A stretch of 37,990 nucleotides of DNA from JASHVB01 sp035535035 (lineage in GTDB: Bacteria; Pseudomonadota; Alphaproteobacteria; Acetobacterales; Acetobacteraceae), in NCBI GenBank assembly GCA_035535035.1, contig DATLQW010000057.1:1-37990 (forward strand), read 5' to 3'. The translations under genes were made by a program, and so were the position numbers. Under the pieces are notes generated by a model. That model worked only from the letters and a program-made list of their open reading frames with translations, was not told where the DNA came from and ran no database searches. Below, one piece after another: positions 1 to 8,290 of this stretch (positions within the stretch are counted from its first letter, which is position 1; each line of letters starts with the position of its first letter).

Positions 1-131
1 AGCATGAAGCGGATGACCAGCGCGAGGAGATGGGCGACCCACTCGGGCAGGAGCGCGGGCGCGTCCGGGGCGGCCCGATCCGCATCGGGGGCACAGGCGT
101 CGGCCGGAGTGGTGAGTGGATCGTGCATCAT
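1..131 (-). CDS. Hypothetical protein, N-terminal part only (runs off the left edge)
   Basis: The minus strand opens with ATG ATG at 131-126 and stays open to the left edge. It gives about 43 residues: an acidic, Ala/Asp/Pro-rich leader, then a short hydrophobic stretch (LLPEWVAHLLALVIRFML). No family is recognised and no clear ribosome binding site is visible, so the start is tentative. The leader followed by a hydrophobic helix could be a membrane-anchored or small regulatory protein, but nothing shows its function. The region from 132 to 383 holds no convincing gene. Confidence 0.35.
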   Translation of the reverse strand, partial: MMHDPLTTPADACAPDADRAAPDAPALLPEWVAHLLALVIRFM

Positions 132-383
132 GGCGGGACGGATACGGAGCGGTCTTTCGTGGCGGGTTGCGTCGTGCGCAGGGCGTGTAGCATGGCGGGG
201 GGTGTATGTCAATGGGAATAACTGGATATGTCAGAGATACGCACGCGCGCCGCGGCTGTGGCGAGGCTCGCCCGGTGGATTGGCCCGGTGGATTGGTTCG
301 TGCGGCGGCCCGGGCAGATCGGGCGGTTTCCACAGGCACTGCCGGTGTTGCCGGAGCGAGCGGTTCAGAGATCGACCGCACGA

Positions 384-734
384 TCAATGACGGGCGGCAC
401 TAGTACGATGCTTAACAACCATGGCGTCGATGACCTGGATAATGGCCTCTCGGTCGCCTTCTGCGAGGCCTTCGAGGGCCTGGAAGCGGCGGGAGAGCCT
501 GCTGCTGGCGAGTTGGGTGTCATCGACCGGGCTGCCCGTGAGCAGGTAATCCACGCTGGTGCCGAGTGCGTCGGCGAGCCTGACCAGCATCTCGGCTGGC
601 GGGGTGACGCGCCCACTCTCGTATTTGTTGAGCAACTGGCAGCGGGCGCCGATCGGGGCCGCTAGTTCATTTTGCGACAGCTTCTTGTCCTTGCGCAGGA
701 CCTTGATCCGGCCCCCGAGTGCCTTGCGACGTAC
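384..734 (-). CDS. XRE (Cro/C1)-family helix-turn-helix regulator, start codon apparently lost
   Basis: The minus-strand frame encodes a classic XRE domain: GGRIKVLRKDKKLSQNEL, then a recognition region ending NKYESGRVTPP, then LVRLADALGTSVDYLLTG, followed by a short tail ending at 384. This is a DNA-binding repressor-type protein. The first ATG/GTG/TTG in frame is a TTG at 635, which would remove the first half of the HTH domain. Upstream of it the frame is open to a TAG near 824-826 but contains no ATG, GTG or TTG. A GTA codon at 734-732 sits where a GTG start would fit. A palindromic repeat (743-790) abuts this point. The gene is either decayed at its 5' end or uses a non-standard start; coordinates are given to the GTA. 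The family assignment is firm, the start is not. Confidence 0.55.
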   Translation of the reverse strand, partial: VRRKALGGRIKVLRKDKKLSQNELAAPIGARCQLLNKYESGRVTPPAEMLVRLADALGTSVDYLLTGSPVDDTQLASSRLSRRFQALEGLAEGDREAIIQVIDAMVVKHRTSAARH

Positions 735-742
735 CCGGGATT

Positions 743-790
743 CCCGCGAAAGTGGGGATCCACGCCGCCTGGGTCCCCGCTCTCGCAGGG
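743..790. repeat. Dispersed palindromic repeat
   Basis: Left arm 743-762 (starts CCCGCGAAAG) and right arm 770-790 (ends CTCGCAGGG) are imperfect inverted complements, matching at about 16 of 20 positions around a 7-base loop. It resembles the short GC-rich palindromes scattered between alphaproteobacterial genes. It lies directly upstream of the regulator whose start codon is missing. Confidence 0.55.
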
Positions 791-870
791 CTGGCGGGTG
801 CGATGCAGTGCTGGCGGGTACTTCCTAACGCCGGCGAGTGCTTCGCGGTGCTGGTGAATACTTCGCCGAG
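791..870. repeat. Four degenerate 20-bp tandem repeats
   Basis: Four consecutive 20-base units begin at 791, 811, 831 and 851. All start with a variant of CTGGCGGGT, and units 2 to 4 share ACTTC or GCTTC in the middle. A weaker fifth unit may start at 871. The array follows the palindrome at 743-790. No protein-coding role is evident. Confidence 0.5.
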
Positions 871-909
871 GCGGCAGGTAGGCGGCCCGGATGCCGCGCC
901 GGACGGGCG

Positions 910-1164
910 CTATGCGCCGCCGGCGGTAAACGCGTTGAAGGTGATCAGCGTGTAGGTGTCCTTCACCCCCGCCAGGGTCTGGATCTTCTCCGTCACGAAC
1001 AATCCGATGTCCTGATCGGGATCCAGGTAGAATTTGCCCAGCAGGTCATACTGGCCGGACGTCGAGAACAACTCGGACATTTGTTCGATCGTATCGGCCG
1101 CCTCGCGTGCGACCTTGTACGCCTGTCCCATCTCGCATTTGATCATGACGAAGATCGCCCGCAT
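910..1164 (-). CDS. Stand-alone Lrp/AsnC ligand-binding (RAM) domain protein
   Basis: This 84-residue protein matches the C-terminal effector-binding domain of Lrp/AsnC regulators (beta-alpha-beta-beta-alpha-beta). It begins RAIFVMIKCEMGQAYKVA, has the middle element STSGQYDLLGKFYL, and ends KDTYTLITFNAF. There is no helix-turn-helix, so this is the SraM-type stand-alone form, known in the family to bind amino acids or modulate full-length Lrp proteins. AGGAGG lies six bases upstream of the ATG at 1164, fixing the start. It is 48 bases downstream of the next minus-strand gene and probably cotranscribed with it. Function beyond the domain call is inference. Confidence 0.8.
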   Translation of the reverse strand: MRAIFVMIKCEMGQAYKVAREAADTIEQMSELFSTSGQYDLLGKFYLDPDQDIGLFVTEKIQTLAGVKDTYTLITFNAFTAGGA

Positions 1165-1212
1165 GCGCCGCCTCCTGTCCAGCAGTGGCAGAGCGTAGCA
1201 CGGATTGTCCCG

Positions 1213-1488
1213 TCAGGCGCGGGCGGCCGTGGCCTGCCGCTCGGCGAGCAGCGCCAGGCAATGGCTGGCGCGGCCCAGACGCTGCAGCATCAACGGCAGG
1301 GGCGGCTCCGCCGGCAGCTTGCCTTCGTTCAAAAACTCGGCCCAGTCGGTCCATTCCCGCTGATCCAGCAACAGCACCCGGCGGCGATCCTCGTCGCCGA
1401 TGCCCATCGCATCGCCCAACTCGCGGTAAATCTGGAACTGGCTCCGGGCCAGGTTGTCGGTGGTTTCCCAGCTCAGGTTCCGTAGCAT
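1213..1488 (-). CDS. Conserved hypothetical protein, about 91 aa
   Basis: The reading frame begins MLRNLSWETTDNLARSQFQ. There are ATGs at 1500 and 1488. The second is preceded by GGAGG at the right distance, and that motif overlaps the first ATG, so 1488 is chosen. The protein is mostly helical by composition, with no signal peptide or membrane segment and no motif I recognise. It ends in an Ala/Arg-rich helix. It sits upstream of the Lrp-like gene in the same orientation, suggesting a two-gene unit. Function unknown. Confidence 0.6.
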   Translation of the reverse strand: MLRNLSWETTDNLARSQFQIYRELGDAMGIGDEDRRRVLLLDQREWTDWAEFLNEGKLPAEPPLPLMLQRLGRASHCLALLAERQATAARA

Positions 1489-1779
1489 GCACGCCTCCAT
1501 TCGCCGCCGTCGATGCCGCTAGTCTCCGGTGCCAGCCAAGGCCGAATTGTGCAGCGCACATGGCCGTTTTGTGGCGCGTTGACACCGATCCGTGACATGG
1601 TCCTCATGGACACGAAAGACATTCGGCGACATTTTCCCCGACTCCAATTACATCATCGTTGCAGAAGCTATGCACCGGACGTGCCAAGTGAGGTGCCCCG
1701 GCGGTTGCGACGCCGCGGCAGGTGACGGCTCCCGCGCTCCTGCCTATTGTGCGTGCAAACGCCCGAGCAGGAGGCATGG

Positions 1780-3558
1780 ATGGAGTTGGCACAGGCGCGC
1801 AAGGCGCGGATCACGCCGCGGATGGGGGGACGCATCCTGGCGGACGCGCTGGTGGCGCAGGGCATCGACCACGTCTTTGAAGTGCCAGGCGAGAGTTTTC
1901 TCGATGCGCTCGACGGGCTCTACGACGTGCGGCAGAAGTTGAAGCTGGTGACCTGCCGCTTCGAGGCAGGCGCGGTGAACATGGCCGAAGCCTACGGCAA
2001 GCTTGCCGGCCGGCCGGCGGCAGCCTTCGTCACCCGCGGCCCGGGCGCCTGCCACGGCGCGATCGGCGTCCACATCGCCATGCAGGACTCGACGCCGCTG
2101 CTGCTGTTCATCGGTCAGATCCCGCACGAGGATTCCGGCCGCGACGCATTCCAGGAAATCGACTATCGCCGGATGTTTTCTTCCGTCGCCAAATGGGTGA
2201 CGCAGATCGACCACGCCAGGCGCATTCCGGAAATCGTTGCGCACGCCGTGGATGTCGCGACCTCCGGCCGTCCCGGTCCCGTCGTAGTCGCGCTGTCGGA
2301 GGAGATGCAGCGCGACATGGCGGAAGTGCCCGACCTGCCGCGCATCGCCGTCGCTCCGGCGCATCCCGATCCGGCCGCGCTGCTGCAATTGCGCGCGATG
2401 CTGGCGCGCTCGCGCCGCCCGGTGGCGGTGCTCGGCGGCTCCTGCTGGACCGACGCCGGCCGCGCCTCGATCCACGATTTTCTGCGCGGCAACGACATTC
2501 CGGTCACGGTCGGGTTTCGCCGCCAGGCGCTGTACGACGGCACGGCGGACAATTTCGCCGGCGATCTCGGTGTCGGCTCCGATCCGGGCCTGGTCGGCAA
2601 GGTGAAGGAAGCCGACCTGATCCTGGCGATCGGCAGCCGGCTCGGCGATGCCGCCACCCAGGGCTACACCCTGCTCGACAAGGCGGGCGGCGTGCCGATC
2701 GTGCAGGTGCATCCCGATGGGGGAGAAATCGGCCGGGTGTTCCGTCCCGCGCTCGGCATCGTCGCCGACCTGAACCGCTTCGCCGAGGCGGTGGCGGCGA
2801 TGGAACCGGTGCAGCCGAACTGGACGCAGTGGACGCAGGAGTTGCGTTCGCTGCGCGAGGCACAGCGCGCGGTGCCGAATTACCCGGACGCGCTCAACCT
2901 GGGCACCGTGATGCACGAGCTGGAGGCGTTGCTGGCGCCGGATGCGATCGTCACTACCGACGCGGGCAACTTCGCCGGCTGGGCCTCGCGCTTCATCAAC
3001 TTTCGGGACGCGCAGCGGTATATCGGGCCGACCAACGGCGCGATGGGCTACAGCGTGCCGGCCGCGGTGGGCGCCAAGATCGCGTTCCCGGACCGCATGG
3101 TGGTGAGCCTGGTCGGCGATGGCGGGTTTCTGATGACGGGCCAGGAAATCGCCACGGCGTTCCATCACGGTGTCGCACCGATCGTGCTGGTGTTCAACAA
3201 CCAGATGTATGGCACGATCCGCATGCACCAGGAACGCACCTATCCATGGCGCGTGTCCGGCACCGCGCTGACCAACCCGGATTTTTCGAAATACATCGAG
3301 GCGTTCGGCGGGCATGGCGAGGTGGTCATCGAGACCGGCGACTTCGCCCCGGCGTTCCGGCGTGCGGTGGAAAGCGGTCGTCCGGCGCTGATCGAGCTGC
3401 GCGTGAACCCCGAACAGATCACCACGCGCCAGACCATTGCGCAGTTGCGTGCCGGCAAGGCGCCGCCGAAGCCCGCGGCGAAGCCGAAGCGGGCGTCGGC
3501 GCCGAAGCATCCGGCCCAGGCCAGGGTGAGCGCGGGCGCAGGCAAACCGCGGGGCTGA
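1780..3558 (+). CDS. Thiamine-diphosphate-dependent acetolactate synthase-like enzyme
   Basis: A 592-residue three-domain TPP enzyme of the acetolactate synthase/benzoylformate decarboxylase superfamily. The N-terminal pyrimidine-binding domain carries the activating glutamate (E62, in CRFEAG). A central FAD/DHAP-like domain follows. The C-terminal TPP-binding domain has the GDG...NN motif (G446-D447-G448 and N473-N474). An unusual basic Lys/Pro/Ala-rich tail of about 35 residues follows the last conserved segment. AGGAGG precedes the ATG at 1780; an upstream in-frame start at 1747 lacks this support. The TPR gene follows after 14 bases in the same direction. No regulatory small subunit (ilvN) is present, so branched-chain synthesis is doubtful; the substrate cannot be read from the sequence. 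Being next to phn genes, phosphonopyruvate decarboxylase-like activity is possible but unproven. Confidence 0.85.
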   Translation: MELAQARKARITPRMGGRILADALVAQGIDHVFEVPGESFLDALDGLYDVRQKLKLVTCRFEAGAVNMAEAYGKLAGRPAAAFVTRGPGACHGAIGVHIAMQDSTPLLLFIGQIPHEDSGRDAFQEIDYRRMFSSVAKWVTQIDHARRIPEIVAHAVDVATSGRPGPVVVALSEEMQRDMAEVPDLPRIAVAPAHPDPAALLQLRAMLARSRRPVAVLGGSCWTDAGRASIHDFLRGNDIPVTVGFRRQALYDGTADNFAGDLGVGSDPGLVGKVKEADLILAIGSRLGDAATQGYTLLDKAGGVPIVQVHPDGGEIGRVFRPALGIVADLNRFAEAVAAMEPVQPNWTQWTQELRSLREAQRAVPNYPDALNLGTVMHELEALLAPDAIVTTDAGNFAGWASRFINFRDAQRYIGPTNGAMGYSVPAAVGAKIAFPDRMVVSLVGDGGFLMTGQEIATAFHHGVAPIVLVFNNQMYGTIRMHQERTYPWRVSGTALTNPDFSKYIEAFGGHGEVVIETGDFAPAFRRAVESGRPALIELRVNPEQITTRQTIAQLRAGKAPPKPAAKPKRASAPKHPAQARVSAGAGKPRG

Positions 3559-3572
3559 GCGCCGCGCATTGC

Positions 3573-5193
3573 ATGCTGTACCGGCTCTCCACCCGGTTTC
3601 GCACCGACGCCACTGGCAGACGCCTGCCGGACCCTGTCGCGCCCGGCATCAAAGCGGCGGCGCGGCATTACCGGGCGGGCGACCATGCGGCGGCGGCGCG
3701 CGCGTGCGATGCCATCCTCGATCGGCAGCCGCGGCATTTCGACGCGCTGCACCTGCGCGGCGTGCTGCACCTGGAGGCGCGGCGGCCGGAGCAGGCGCTG
3801 GATTATCTGCGGCGCGCGGAGAGGCAACAGCCGGACCAGCCGCAATTGCAGTTCAATATCGGCAACGCGTTGCTGGCGCTGCATCGCTGGGACGCGGCGG
3901 AAGCTGCCTTCCGCCATTCGCTCGCCCTGCGCGCCGGCGATGTGGATACGCTGAACAACCTTGGCAACGCGCTGGCGGGTGGCATGCGGCACGCGGCGGC
4001 GATCGACTGCTTTCGCCAGGCCCTGGCGATCCGTCCCGATGCGCCCCCGGCGCTGTACAATCTTGGGCGGGCGCTGCTGGCGCTCGACCGGCTGGAAGAG
4101 GCGGCTGAGAGTTTCCGCGCCGCCCTGGCGTTCGCCGGACCCGATATCGAATCGGCACGGCTGATCGACCTGCACAGCAGCCTGTGCGAGGCGCTGGTCG
4201 AGCAACGCCGCTATGACGAGGCGCTGACCGTCTGCCGCGATGCGCCGCCGGCGATCGCCGATGCGCCGGCAATCCAGTGGAATGCAAGCCTCACGCTGCT
4301 GATGCTCGGCGACTATGCCGAGGGCTGGCGCAAATACGAGTGTCGCTTCCTGGTCCCGGAGCATGATCCGCCACGCGGCGGCGCGACGGTGCTGGATGTG
4401 GCCCGGATTGCCGGGCAGCGCGTGCTGGTGGTTCCGGAGCAAGGGCGCGGCGACATGATCCAGTTCGCGCGCTACCTGCCGCTGCTTGCGGCGCGCGGCG
4501 CGCGCGTGCTGGTCGAGATGTACGCGGACCTGAGGCCGCTGTTTGAAACGATTCAGGGCGTCGTCCAGGTGGTGACGCCCGATGCGGTGGTGCCGGATCA
4601 TGACACGCTGGCGCCGTTGCCGAGTCTGCCGCATGCGTTCGGTACGTTGCTCGACGGCATTCCGGCGCAGGTGCCGTACTTGCACGCACCGGACCAACGC
4701 CTGGCGCACTGGGCGGCGTTACTGGGTCCGCGCACGCCCCGGCGCGTCGGCGTTGCGTGGTGGGGATCGCAGCGCATCGCCAAACGCTCGATGCCGATTG
4801 CCGCGCTGGCGCCGGTGCTGCGGATGCCCGGACTTGAGTTCCATGCGTTGCAAAAGGAGATTCCACCGCCGGACCAGGATTGGTTCGGGCGGCATGAACT
4901 GGCAGCCGACCATAGCGCGGCGCTGGCAGACTTCGCGGATACCGCGGCGCTGATCGCGCAGATGGACCTGGTGATCAGCATCGACACATCGGTAGCGCAT
5001 CTCGCCGGCGCGTTGGGCGCGAAGCTGTGGATCATGCTGCCGTTCAGTGCCGACTGGCGCTGGCTGCGCGACCGCGAGGACAGCCCCTGGTACCCCACCG
5101 CCCGGCTGTTTCGCCAGGCGCGGCGACTGGGACGACGTGGTGCGGCGTGTCGCGGCGGCGTTGGTAGCCGAGCGATTCAGGCCCGTTGCCTGA
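3573..5193 (+). pseudogene. TPR repeat/glycosyltransferase-like protein, frameshifted near its 3' end
   Basis: The N-terminal half (to about residue 230) contains tetratricopeptide repeats (for example FNIGNALLALHRWDAAEAAFRH and LYNLGRALLALDRLEEAAES). The C-terminal half resembles heptosyltransferase/GT9-like domains, with VGVAWWGS and the motif ISIDTSVAHLAGALG. Such proteins are linked to surface glycan or flagellar modification. The expected C-terminus (GDWDDVV... to FRPVA, stop at 5191-5193) is in the +1 frame relative to the rest. One base is missing at about 5118-5123. As written, the original frame instead continues into phnN and would give a 734-residue fusion ending at 5777. There is no slippery heptamer at the junction, so mutation or sequencing error is more likely than programmed frameshifting. 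Confidence 0.75.
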
Positions 5194-5240
5194 CGGCGAA
5201 GCCGGCGCCAGGGTGCGCGCGGTCAACGCGCGGGGGAGCG

Positions 5241-5777
5241 ATGCTGGTGCTGGTGGTGGGGCCGAGCGGAGCGGGCAAGGACACGCTGCTGAACGCCGCG
5301 CGCCGCGCCCTGGCCGGCGACGCGCGGTTTCGTTTCGTGCGCCGGGTCATTACCCGGCCCGCCGATTCCGCCGGCGAGGACCACGAACCGGTCACCGGCG
5401 CCGAGTTCGCAATCCGCGACTTCGCATTGCACTGGCAGGCGCACGGGTTGCGCTACGGCATCCCGGCCGATGTCGCCGGCGACGTGGCGCGCGGCGTCGT
5501 GGTAGTGGCGAACGTGTCGCGTGCCGTCGTTGCCGAGGCGGCGGCGCGCTTCCCGGTGCGGGTGATCGCGGTCACCGCGCCGCCGCAGGTGCTTGCCGCG
5601 CGGCTGGCCGGGCGTGGCCGCGAGACGGCGGCCGACATCGCGGCGCGCCTCGTCCGCGCGGTGCCGTTGCCGGAGAACGTCGCGGTCGAGACCGTGTCGA
5701 ACGACGCAACGCCCGAGATCGGCGCGGAACGTTTCGTCGCCGCGCTCAGCCGCGCAGCGTCAGCCGTTCGGCAATGA
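5241..5777 (+). CDS. phnN: Ribose 1,5-bisphosphate phosphokinase PhnN
   Basis: The 178-residue protein starts MLVLVVGPSGAGKD, giving the Walker A P-loop at residues 7-13, and has the guanylate kinase-like fold of PhnN. The family (185 aa in E. coli) phosphorylates ribose 1,5-bisphosphate to PRPP, the last step in recycling the C-P lyase product. A GGGGGAG motif lies just before the ATG at 5241. It is on the opposite strand to the main phn operon, and its 3' end overlaps the DUF1045 gene tail-to-tail by 32 bases. Because of the upstream frameshift it is also in frame with the TPR gene. Function in the cytoplasm is well supported by motif and context. Confidence 0.9.
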   Translation: MLVLVVGPSGAGKDTLLNAARRALAGDARFRFVRRVITRPADSAGEDHEPVTGAEFAIRDFALHWQAHGLRYGIPADVAGDVARGVVVVANVSRAVVAEAAARFPVRVIAVTAPPQVLAARLAGRGRETAADIAARLVRAVPLPENVAVETVSNDATPEIGAERFVAALSRAASAVRQ

Positions 5778-6432
5778 CGAAGGTTTCGCCCGGCGCCGGC
5801 TGCACGCACAGGCAGATGTCGCCGACCTGCCTTGGCAGGGCGACGGAGCGCGCGAAATACCGTTCGGCCGCCGGCTGGTAGATGGCCTTCTCGTCCGCGT
5901 TCAGCCGGCGGGTCAGCGTCATGTGGAAGAACCACGTCTCGAACACGTAAGGATAGCCCCAGCGTCGCAGCATCGCGTCTTGGAGCGGTGTCAGCCCGGC
6001 ACGGCGGCGACGCGCCAGTTCGGCGCCGGACGGCGGTGCGCGGACTGGATCCAGCTGCGCCACACAGGCGTCGGCCAGGGCACGCAAGGCCGGGCAGGGC
6101 GTCGTTTCGCGCAACGCAAGGAATCCGAACACGTCGGCAACCGCGAGCGCGGGCAAGGCAAATGGGGCGGTGCGATCGGCCAGTGCGGTCGCCGCCGCCA
6201 ACACTTCGAACCATTGCCGCCCTTCGGCCAATCGCATCGGCGGCTTCAGCGTGGCGTGGAATCCGTAGAGCCGCGGCTCCGCGGTGATCGCCGCGATGTC
6301 CGGCAGATCTGGTTGCGGCGCCGGCGCGTCGCTCTCCGGATCGCGGCCGAGCCAGGTTGCCGCTTCGGCGAACAGCCTATCGTCCGGATGCGGCGCGTAA
6401 TACAGCGCGACGCGCGATTCGGGGCGCATCAT
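5746..6432 (-). CDS. DUF1045 phosphonate-metabolism protein, 2H phosphoesterase-like
   Basis: This 228-residue protein belongs to the DUF1045 family, found in C-P lyase operons. Two H-x-T motifs typical of the 2H phosphoesterase fold are visible: YGFHATLKPP near residue 60 and FFHMTLT near residue 180. The family is expected to act on a cyclic phosphate or a related ester, perhaps the 5-phosphoribosyl 1,2-cyclic phosphate made by C-P lyase (a role known for PhnP, which is absent here). The start overlaps the phnM stop by ATGA (6432-6429), so translation is coupled. It is the last gene of the phnG-to-phnM transcript. Family call is strong; substrate is inference. Confidence 0.85.
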   Translation of the reverse strand: MMRPESRVALYYAPHPDDRLFAEAATWLGRDPESDAPAPQPDLPDIAAITAEPRLYGFHATLKPPMRLAEGRQWFEVLAAATALADRTAPFALPALAVADVFGFLALRETTPCPALRALADACVAQLDPVRAPPSGAELARRRRAGLTPLQDAMLRRWGYPYVFETWFFHMTLTRRLNADEKAIYQPAAERYFARSVALPRQVGDICLCVQPAPGETFVIAERLTLRG

Positions 6433-7562
6433 GCGACGCGTTCGCCCACCCGCCAGACCTGGCGCACCACCGGCAGATTGTGATGCACGCGCACGCGCAC
6501 GAGATCGGCGCGCTGTCCCGGCGCGATGCGGCCACGGTCCGTCAGTCCTGCCAGCCGCGCCGGCCGTTCGCTGACCAAGGCGACGGCGCGCGGCAGGCCG
6601 ATGCGGCCGGCGCACAGGAACGCCGCTTCCACCAGGCTGTTGGGCACATAGTCGGAGGCGAACGCATCCACCGCGTCGCTTGCCAGCAGATCGGCGGCCG
6701 AGACGTTGCCGGAATGCGAGCCACCGCGCACGATGTTCGGCGCGCCCGCGATCACGTCCATGTTCGCCGACTTCGCCATGCGCGCTGCTGCCATGGTCAC
6801 CGGGAACTCGCTGATGCGAATGCCGTCGGCGGCGTTCTCGGCGACTTCTTGCTCGGTGCGGTCGTCGTGGCTCGCCAGGGCGACGTCGCGGCCGCGCAGG
6901 CGTTGCAGCAGGGCGCGGCGATTCGGTCCGCGCAGCCTCTGACGTTGGTCCTGCAGCTCGATCATGCGGCGTTCGATGGTGGCGTCGTCCAGGCCGCCGC
7001 GACGGCGCAGCGCGCGGTAGAAATCCAGATCGGCGTATTGGCCGACGCCGGGACTGTGATCCATCAGGCTGACCATGCGCACCAGCTTGTGCTCTGCCAC
7101 CGTATCGAACAGGTCCAGCATGTCTTGCGCGGGGACCTCGCAGCGCAGGTGCAGGAAGTGCTGGGCCTTCAGCAGGTCGGCTTCGGTCAGCGCGTCCAGA
7201 TCGACGACGCCTTCCTGGAAGGTGCGAATGCGCTCCTTGTCGAACCCCAGATCGCCGAGACACAGTGCGTCGAACACCGTGGTAACGCCGGCCGCGGCGC
7301 ATTGCGCGTCGTGCGCCACCATGGCGGAGCGCGATGGCCAGCGTGCCAGCGAGCGCGGTTGCACCTGCCGCTCCAAATTGTCGGTGTGCAGATCGACAAT
7401 GCCGGGAATCAGGTAGTCGCCGTCCATGTCTAGTGCGCCCTGCAGCGCCGATCGCCCGGGTTGCCATTCGGCGATCGCGCCGTCGTGCAGCACCAGCGTC
7501 CCATGCAGGGTGGCGTCGGGCAGCACAAGAATTGCGTTGGTCAGGACGGTCTCGTGGTTCAT
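6429..7562 (-). CDS. phnM: Alpha-D-ribose 1-methylphosphonate 5-triphosphate diphosphatase PhnM
   Basis: This 377-residue amidohydrolase-fold protein has the same length as E. coli PhnM (378). Metal-binding signatures include PGIVDLHTDNLE (H59, D61) and ASHDD, followed by FPVTMAAARMAK and a late SDYVPNSLVEAA segment typical of PhnM. The enzyme releases diphosphate from the triphosphorylated ribose methylphosphonate to give the PhnJ substrate. Its ATG overlaps the phnL stop by four bases (7562-7559), and its own stop overlaps the DUF1045 start. A second phnM-like gene lies at 13494. This copy is the canonical one by order in the operon. Confidence 0.93.
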   Translation of the reverse strand: MNHETVLTNAILVLPDATLHGTLVLHDGAIAEWQPGRSALQGALDMDGDYLIPGIVDLHTDNLERQVQPRSLARWPSRSAMVAHDAQCAAAGVTTVFDALCLGDLGFDKERIRTFQEGVVDLDALTEADLLKAQHFLHLRCEVPAQDMLDLFDTVAEHKLVRMVSLMDHSPGVGQYADLDFYRALRRRGGLDDATIERRMIELQDQRQRLRGPNRRALLQRLRGRDVALASHDDRTEQEVAENAADGIRISEFPVTMAAARMAKSANMDVIAGAPNIVRGGSHSGNVSAADLLASDAVDAFASDYVPNSLVEAAFLCAGRIGLPRAVALVSERPARLAGLTDRGRIAPGQRADLVRVRVHHNLPVVRQVWRVGERVA

Positions 7563-8260
7563 GCGGCGTCCTGCAACGGAACGAGTGGGAACAGTCGGTC
7601 GGCAATGGCATCGCGCACGTCGGCGTCGTGACAGATGGCGACGATCGCCGTGCCGCGCGCTTTCGCTTCCCGGATCATGGCCACGACGACGGCGCGGTTC
7701 TCCGCATCCAGCGACGCGGTCGGTTCATCGAGCAGCAGCACCGGATGATCCGCCATCAACCCGCGCGCCAGGTTCACCCGCTGTTGCTCACCGCCGGAGA
7801 ACGTGACGGGAGGGATTGCATGCAGCCGGCGCGGGATGTTCAGCCGCAGCAGCAGCTCGCCGGCGCGCCGGCGCGCGGTTTCCACCGGCGTGCCGCGCGC
7901 CGCCAGCACCTCCGCCACCACGTCGAGCGCCGGTACGCGCGGCACCACACGCAGGAACTGGCTGACATAGCCTAGCGTTTCGCGACGTACGGCGAGAATG
8001 GTGCGCGGATCGGCGGTGGCGATATCGACCATGCCGCCATGGTGGCGAACCAGGATGTGCCCGTGCTCGATGCGATAATTGCCATAAAGGCTGCGCATCA
8101 GCGTCGTCTTGCCGGCGCCGGACGGTCCCGACAACACGACGCACTCTCCCGCATGAACGGCAAGTGCCACGTCGGACAGCACGGAAATCCGCATGCTACC
8201 ACGCAGATGCAGCGTGAAGCTTTTGGCCAGGTCCTCGGTGCGCAGCATCAGCGGATGCAT
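7559..8260 (-). CDS. phnL: C-P lyase ABC-type ATPase PhnL
   Basis: This 233-residue ABC ATPase has Walker A GPSGAGKTT (residues 45-53), signature FSGGEQQR and Walker B VLLLDEPTASLD. Length and N-terminus (LRTEDLAKSFTLHLRG) fit PhnL (226 aa in E. coli). PhnL is needed for C-P lyase function and is thought to associate with the PhnGHIJK core rather than to drive transport. Unlike its neighbours, it is not overlapped with the gene before it. The spacing to phnK is about 380 bases, and the phnL start lies 30 bases after the end of the small frame at 8291-8644. No clear ribosome binding site is seen before the ATG at 8260; an in-frame ATG at 8248 is an alternative. Confidence 0.92.
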   Translation of the reverse strand: MHPLMLRTEDLAKSFTLHLRGSMRISVLSDVALAVHAGECVVLSGPSGAGKTTLMRSLYGNYRIEHGHILVRHHGGMVDIATADPRTILAVRRETLGYVSQFLRVVPRVPALDVVAEVLAARGTPVETARRRAGELLLRLNIPRRLHAIPPVTFSGGEQQRVNLARGLMADHPVLLLDEPTASLDAENRAVVVAMIREAKARGTAIVAICHDADVRDAIADRLFPLVPLQDAA

Positions 8261-8290
8261 CGCGTGATCCCCCGGCCGGCAACAATTTGT

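Noticed and set aside
3240..4709. Long open frame on the minus strand opposite the TPP and TPR genes
   Set aside because: A by-product of high GC and codon bias; its translation is Arg/His/Gln-rich with no family features, and both genes on the plus strand are well supported.
5100..5130. Programmed ribosomal frameshift at the TPR-phnN junction
   Set aside because: No slippery heptamer and no obvious downstream pseudoknot; a single-base loss explains the shift.
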